Shown here: piece after piece, positions 62,301 through 64,000 of the stretch
Numbering within the stretch: position 1 is the stretch's first letter
How the letters are laid out: each line of letters starts with the position of its first letter
Origin: Lottia gigantea
Taxonomy: Eukaryota > Mollusca > Gastropoda > Lottiidae
NCBI RefSeq assembly: GCF_000327385.1
Contig: NW_008710145.1
Location: forward strand, 1,206,915 to 1,270,914
Reading direction: 5' to 3'
Length of the DNA: 64,000 nt
Notes under the pieces: model-generated
What the model was told of the DNA's origin: nothing
Database searches by the model: none
The model's input: only the letters and a program-made list of their open reading frames with translations
Translations under genes and position numbers: made by a program

Positions 62301-63885
62301 TTTCAGACTGAAATATATAGGTCATTGAAAGCAATGAGACAAGTGATAAAAGACACAAAATTTTCTGTAAAGCTCATGCAGCATACGTGACAAAATACAC
62401 AATATATCTACTATGAGCCTATTAGTATAAGGTTTTGTAAGAGAAACTCTCTTATAGAAGCACTGGTCTAGGTCAGAAGTAGGGACTGCGGATTTCAGCA
62501 TTGGAATACATCAATACTTCTGGAGAGATTTACAAGATTCAGAAATGCAAAGCAATTGTTTCAGGGAGTTAATGAAAGGGGATCTAATCTACCATGGACA
62601 AGAACATTACTCAGATTTTTTATTCCTTTTGTAACCAAACGTTTAGTATAGATGTTAGGGAATTCGTCCTGAAGTTCTTTATAAAAGCGTTTGACAATCA
62701 CAGAGGCATTTTTAGCTGTAGAATTGTAATTGGCAACGAAAGGTATGATTTGATTGTCATGCTGTTTTTTTTAATCCATTAGGTACAACTGTTTGTAATT
62801 GGTCTATCCAGAAACTCTCCCTTTGCAATCGCTTGGTTTTTGGTTTGATCATTGTAGATACAGAAACCTTTTCTATTAGTAAAATTCTCAAAATGATATT
62901 TGAACCTTACATCTTCAGCATTAATCTGGAATTTTTCTTGTAGAGAACTTAATTCTACTTTCTGACAAACCATTTCTTCTTCTTTAACACCTAATTCTTG
63001 TAAAGTATGTTTAGTTTGTTCCTGACTTTCCTGTAAATCATTCTGTAGAGTGGTATAACGTTCTTCCATATGTATTAACTAAAAATAAATCAATGAAAAG
63101 TAGCCTTAAATTGTGACGTGCTGCTTCTTATTAGCACCACCAAGCCAAAATTACCATTTCAATAATACTCATATATACACAGTTTGTACTACCAACTTCA
63201 CTTGCCAACAAAAGCAGATCGTAAACAGTGAAAGCCTTTTTTTTCTTTTTTTGATAATTAACCTACATAAAGTAAATTTCAATACAAACCTCATCTTCTT
63301 TAGCTTTATTTATTTCTTCAAATTTCTGTAATTCTTGTTGTAATTTTCTTATCTTATCTTCATAGAATAATACCTATTAACAAAGAAACGTAACTGTGTT
63401 GTAGAATCTTAAAACATATTTCAATGTTTCATATCATTGTGATAATCAACTAAAGTAGATGGTAAAAACAAAATAGGTGTTCCCATCTTTTGATTTGCAT
63501 TGCTGCCATATGCTATTAAGAAACAACTCGTTTTGACTTTCATGTAATGGCTTTTATTAATATTGAGATTTTCCTGTTTTTTTTCTTTGTTTTTCTTCAA
63601 TACACTTCTTTAAAATTCAAACAACATAAAAAGTAATAAAACCAGGTATTCTATTTTAAATAGAGAGATAATTCATTTGGAACCTAAGAAATTCAGTATA
63701 TTTTATAATTGACTAACCTCCTCTGTCATTGTTTGATTTTGTTGTTGTAGTTTAGCTAGTTCTGTTTTATATGAAGCTAACTGTCGAGATCTCTCACATA
63801 GTTGTTCCATAGATTCTTTATGGTTACCTTGTACTGTTGTTATCTGATTCTTTAAATCTTTTAGATGATGACCTGCATCTTGTAA
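59328..63885 (-). CDS. Long coiled-coil protein, C-terminal 447 residues; family not certain
   Basis: Exons in order: 63885-63718, 63373-63290, 63078-62911, 62307-62135, 61977-61945, 61548-61507, 61308-61215, 61045-60975, 60760-60658, 60345-60175, 59824-59732, 59471-59328. All have AG/GT borders and continuous phase. Nearly all of it is heptad-rich coiled coil: EQLCERSRQLASYKTELAKL, RNELETLRKNFRSANEEIKG, ELVVQNVNTWVQEQKMANEK then LGNKIREQSKG, and MRSDLEREISARQTLELQVE. The end is less helical: AIKKAMQDTGVNDPHALDKS then YWIQRVGEL, and SSEYWSDKVRGLSEQLE followed by an Asn-Ser-Arg repeat and SPCRR. The layout recalls centrosomal or sperm-tail proteins such as PMFBP1 or SAS-6-like coiled coils, but I cannot decide. 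The 5' part lies beyond the right edge. Confidence 0.87.
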
Positions 63886-64000
63886 CTACAGATTGGTAAT
63901 ATACACAGATAAAGAGAATATCCAAAACGATCAAATTATCACAATTTAATCAGCAATATAGTGTTCACTGCTTATTAATAAAAAAAATTTGAGCCTTCTT

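Noticed and set aside
1-64000. Retroviral or LTR elements, Polintons, CRISPR arrays, operons, tRNA or rRNA genes.
   Set aside because: Looked for, but no LTR pair, reverse transcriptase, capsid, integrase, cloverleaf or rRNA core was seen. The only transposase found is Tc1 type.

Overview
The window is AT-rich, intron-rich animal DNA with small exons (mostly 30-250 bp), GT/AG introns, several families of short inverted-repeat elements, one Tc1 transposon, a minisatellite and a 536-base run of N. The proteins read like lophotrochozoan orthologues of human genes. My best guess is a mollusc, but this rests on remembered protein similarity and general genome character, not on a search.

Layout, left to right. 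(1) EXOSC1/CSL4, an RNA exosome cap subunit, + strand, 406-2125; its first exon is not visible. (2) VPS72/YL1, the H2A.Z-deposition subunit, - strand, 2536-5103, tail to tail with EXOSC1. (3) Rhotekin (RTKN), a Rho effector, - strand. The common body runs 17907 down to 8705, and a long 5' region holds at least four credible alternative first coding exons (19.9k, 25.3k, 32.3k, 35.8k), all ending in phase 0. Introns of this gene carry a 1.9-kb element with terminal inverted repeats, a 28/56-bp minisatellite that runs into the N gap, a decayed Tc1 DD34E transposon and a Harbinger-like fragment. The N gap removes part of the PH domain. (4) A small lysine/arginine-rich protein of unknown function, - strand, 41493 down to 40175. 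It is either its own gene with a short last exon near 39.1k or a long 5' start of rhotekin. (5) A greatly enlarged FBXO41 orthologue, + strand, 43469-57362, 15 exons, 2326 aa by my splice model against about 875 aa in human. It has an N-terminal zinc finger, coiled coils, an RS-like segment, an F-box and a leucine-rich C-terminal part. (6) The 3' part (447 codons) of a long coiled-coil protein, - strand, 63885 down to 59328, convergent with FBXO41 and continuing beyond the right edge.

The most unusual signal is a pair of tandem duplications, each with a period of exactly 73 bp and each copying a 3' splice site together with the first 49-55 bases of the following exon. One is in FBXO41 (10 copies, 54920-55626), the other in rhotekin (3 copies, decaying, 16686-16907). 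In both genes only the last acceptor gives an open frame; the nearest upstream acceptors run into a stop. The clustered alternative first exons of rhotekin, one of them alignable to a human first exon, are the second point of interest.

The genes are not a pathway or operon. They are ordinary neighbours in a eukaryotic genome. Exon edges were set by reading splice sites and checking that codon phase carries through. For FBXO41 the summed coding length is divisible by three, and VPS72 comes out at 365 aa.
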